A DNA stretch of 64,000 nucleotides, from positions 1 to 64,000 of the forward strand of contig JAAZXR010000017.1 in the NCBI GenBank assembly GCA_014240065.1, in the 5' to 3' direction. Position numbers and translations under genes: made by a program. This DNA comes from Myxococcales bacterium. GTDB lineage: Bacteria > Myxococcota_A > Polyangia > Nannocystales > Nannocystaceae. The notes under the pieces are model-generated. The model worked only from the letters and a program-made list of their open reading frames with translations, had not been told where the DNA came from and made no database searches. Shown here one piece after another: positions 63,913 through 64,000 of the stretch. The first letter of the stretch is position 1. Each line of letters opens with the position of its first letter.

Positions 63913-64000
63913 TGGCCCGCGTGCTGGGCCGACTCGCTGCCGAGGAGCCGCAAAATCAACGCGAGGTGAACGCGCATATCGAGCCGAGAGACGATGCGAT
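63909..64000 (-). CDS. accD: Acetyl-CoA carboxylase carboxyltransferase beta subunit, C-terminal end only
   Basis: The minus-strand frame open at the right edge ends at TGA 63909-63911 and reads RIVSRLDMRVHLALILRLLG followed by SESAQHAGQ. The first part fits the C-terminal helix of AccD (D/R-I-V-x-R-x-x-M/L-R...L-L-R-L-L). Gene order accD-folC with an ATGA overlap supports it. Only about 30 residues are in the window, so the call rests on pattern and synteny. AccD carries the zinc-finger half of the carboxyltransferase that makes malonyl-CoA. Confidence 0.6.
   Translation of the reverse strand, partial: RIVSRLDMRVHLALILRLLGSESAQHAGQ

Overview
The window is about 68% GC by eye, densely packed and bacterial. 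The first gene ends in a MYXO-CTERM-like sorting tail (Gly-Cys, hydrophobic stretch, Arg cluster). Together with many lipoproteins, RCC1-type repeats, a complete lower mevalonate pathway and a 13-CxxCH cytochrome, this points to a Myxococcota (deltaproteobacterial) chromosome. The mevalonate-squalene set would suit a triterpenoid-making lineage such as Nannocystineae, but that finer placement is inference. No insertion sequence, prophage or CRISPR array was seen, and no gap between genes exceeds 300 bases.

Layout: 0-2 kb holds the end of a MYXO-CTERM protein, an RCC1-repeat lipoprotein and tRNA-Arg(CCT). 2-6.4 kb is the lepA-lepB operon, with an unusually long LepB. 6.4-12.8 kb holds lipoproteins, a cupin, and an outer-membrane beta-barrel gene coupled to a 13-heme cytochrome. 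12.8-20.5 kb holds two adjacent, very large TPR/DUF3857/transglutaminase-like paralogs; the second is split by a frameshift. 20.6-27.2 kb holds a UbiA-type DPPR synthase and a dprE1-dprE2 pair (decaprenyl-phosphoryl-arabinose-type chemistry), separated by an AstE-like hydrolase, a GCS2-CBS fusion and dtd. 27.3-33.9 kb holds MscS, an FMN reductase, CutA, prolyl oligopeptidase and GluQRS.

34.0-42.6 kb is the centrepiece: one tightly packed + strand operon of fni, mvk, mvaD, a phosphomevalonate kinase fused to HMG-CoA reductase, then hpnC, hpnD and hpnE. It encodes HMG-CoA reduction through to IPP/DMAPP, and then farnesyl diphosphate to squalene; only HMG-CoA synthase and the prenyl chain-elongation enzyme are missing. 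Downstream on the same strand are a TolC-type outer-membrane protein and an MlaC/HpnM-type periplasmic lipid carrier, a plausible export arm for a squalene-derived lipid.

46-64 kb holds lipoproteins (one retropepsin-like, one with a glutaredoxin domain, one with doubled DUF5329-like units), a C45-like Ntn protein without an obvious Cys, pdxJ, rarA, DUF423, yqgE, tRNA-Leu(CAA) with a textbook terminator, isoaspartyl peptidase, ybeY, a histidine-kinase-like protein lacking the phosphoacceptor His, tldD, phoH, mazG, an AMIN-like secreted protein, folC and the last codons of accD at the right edge.
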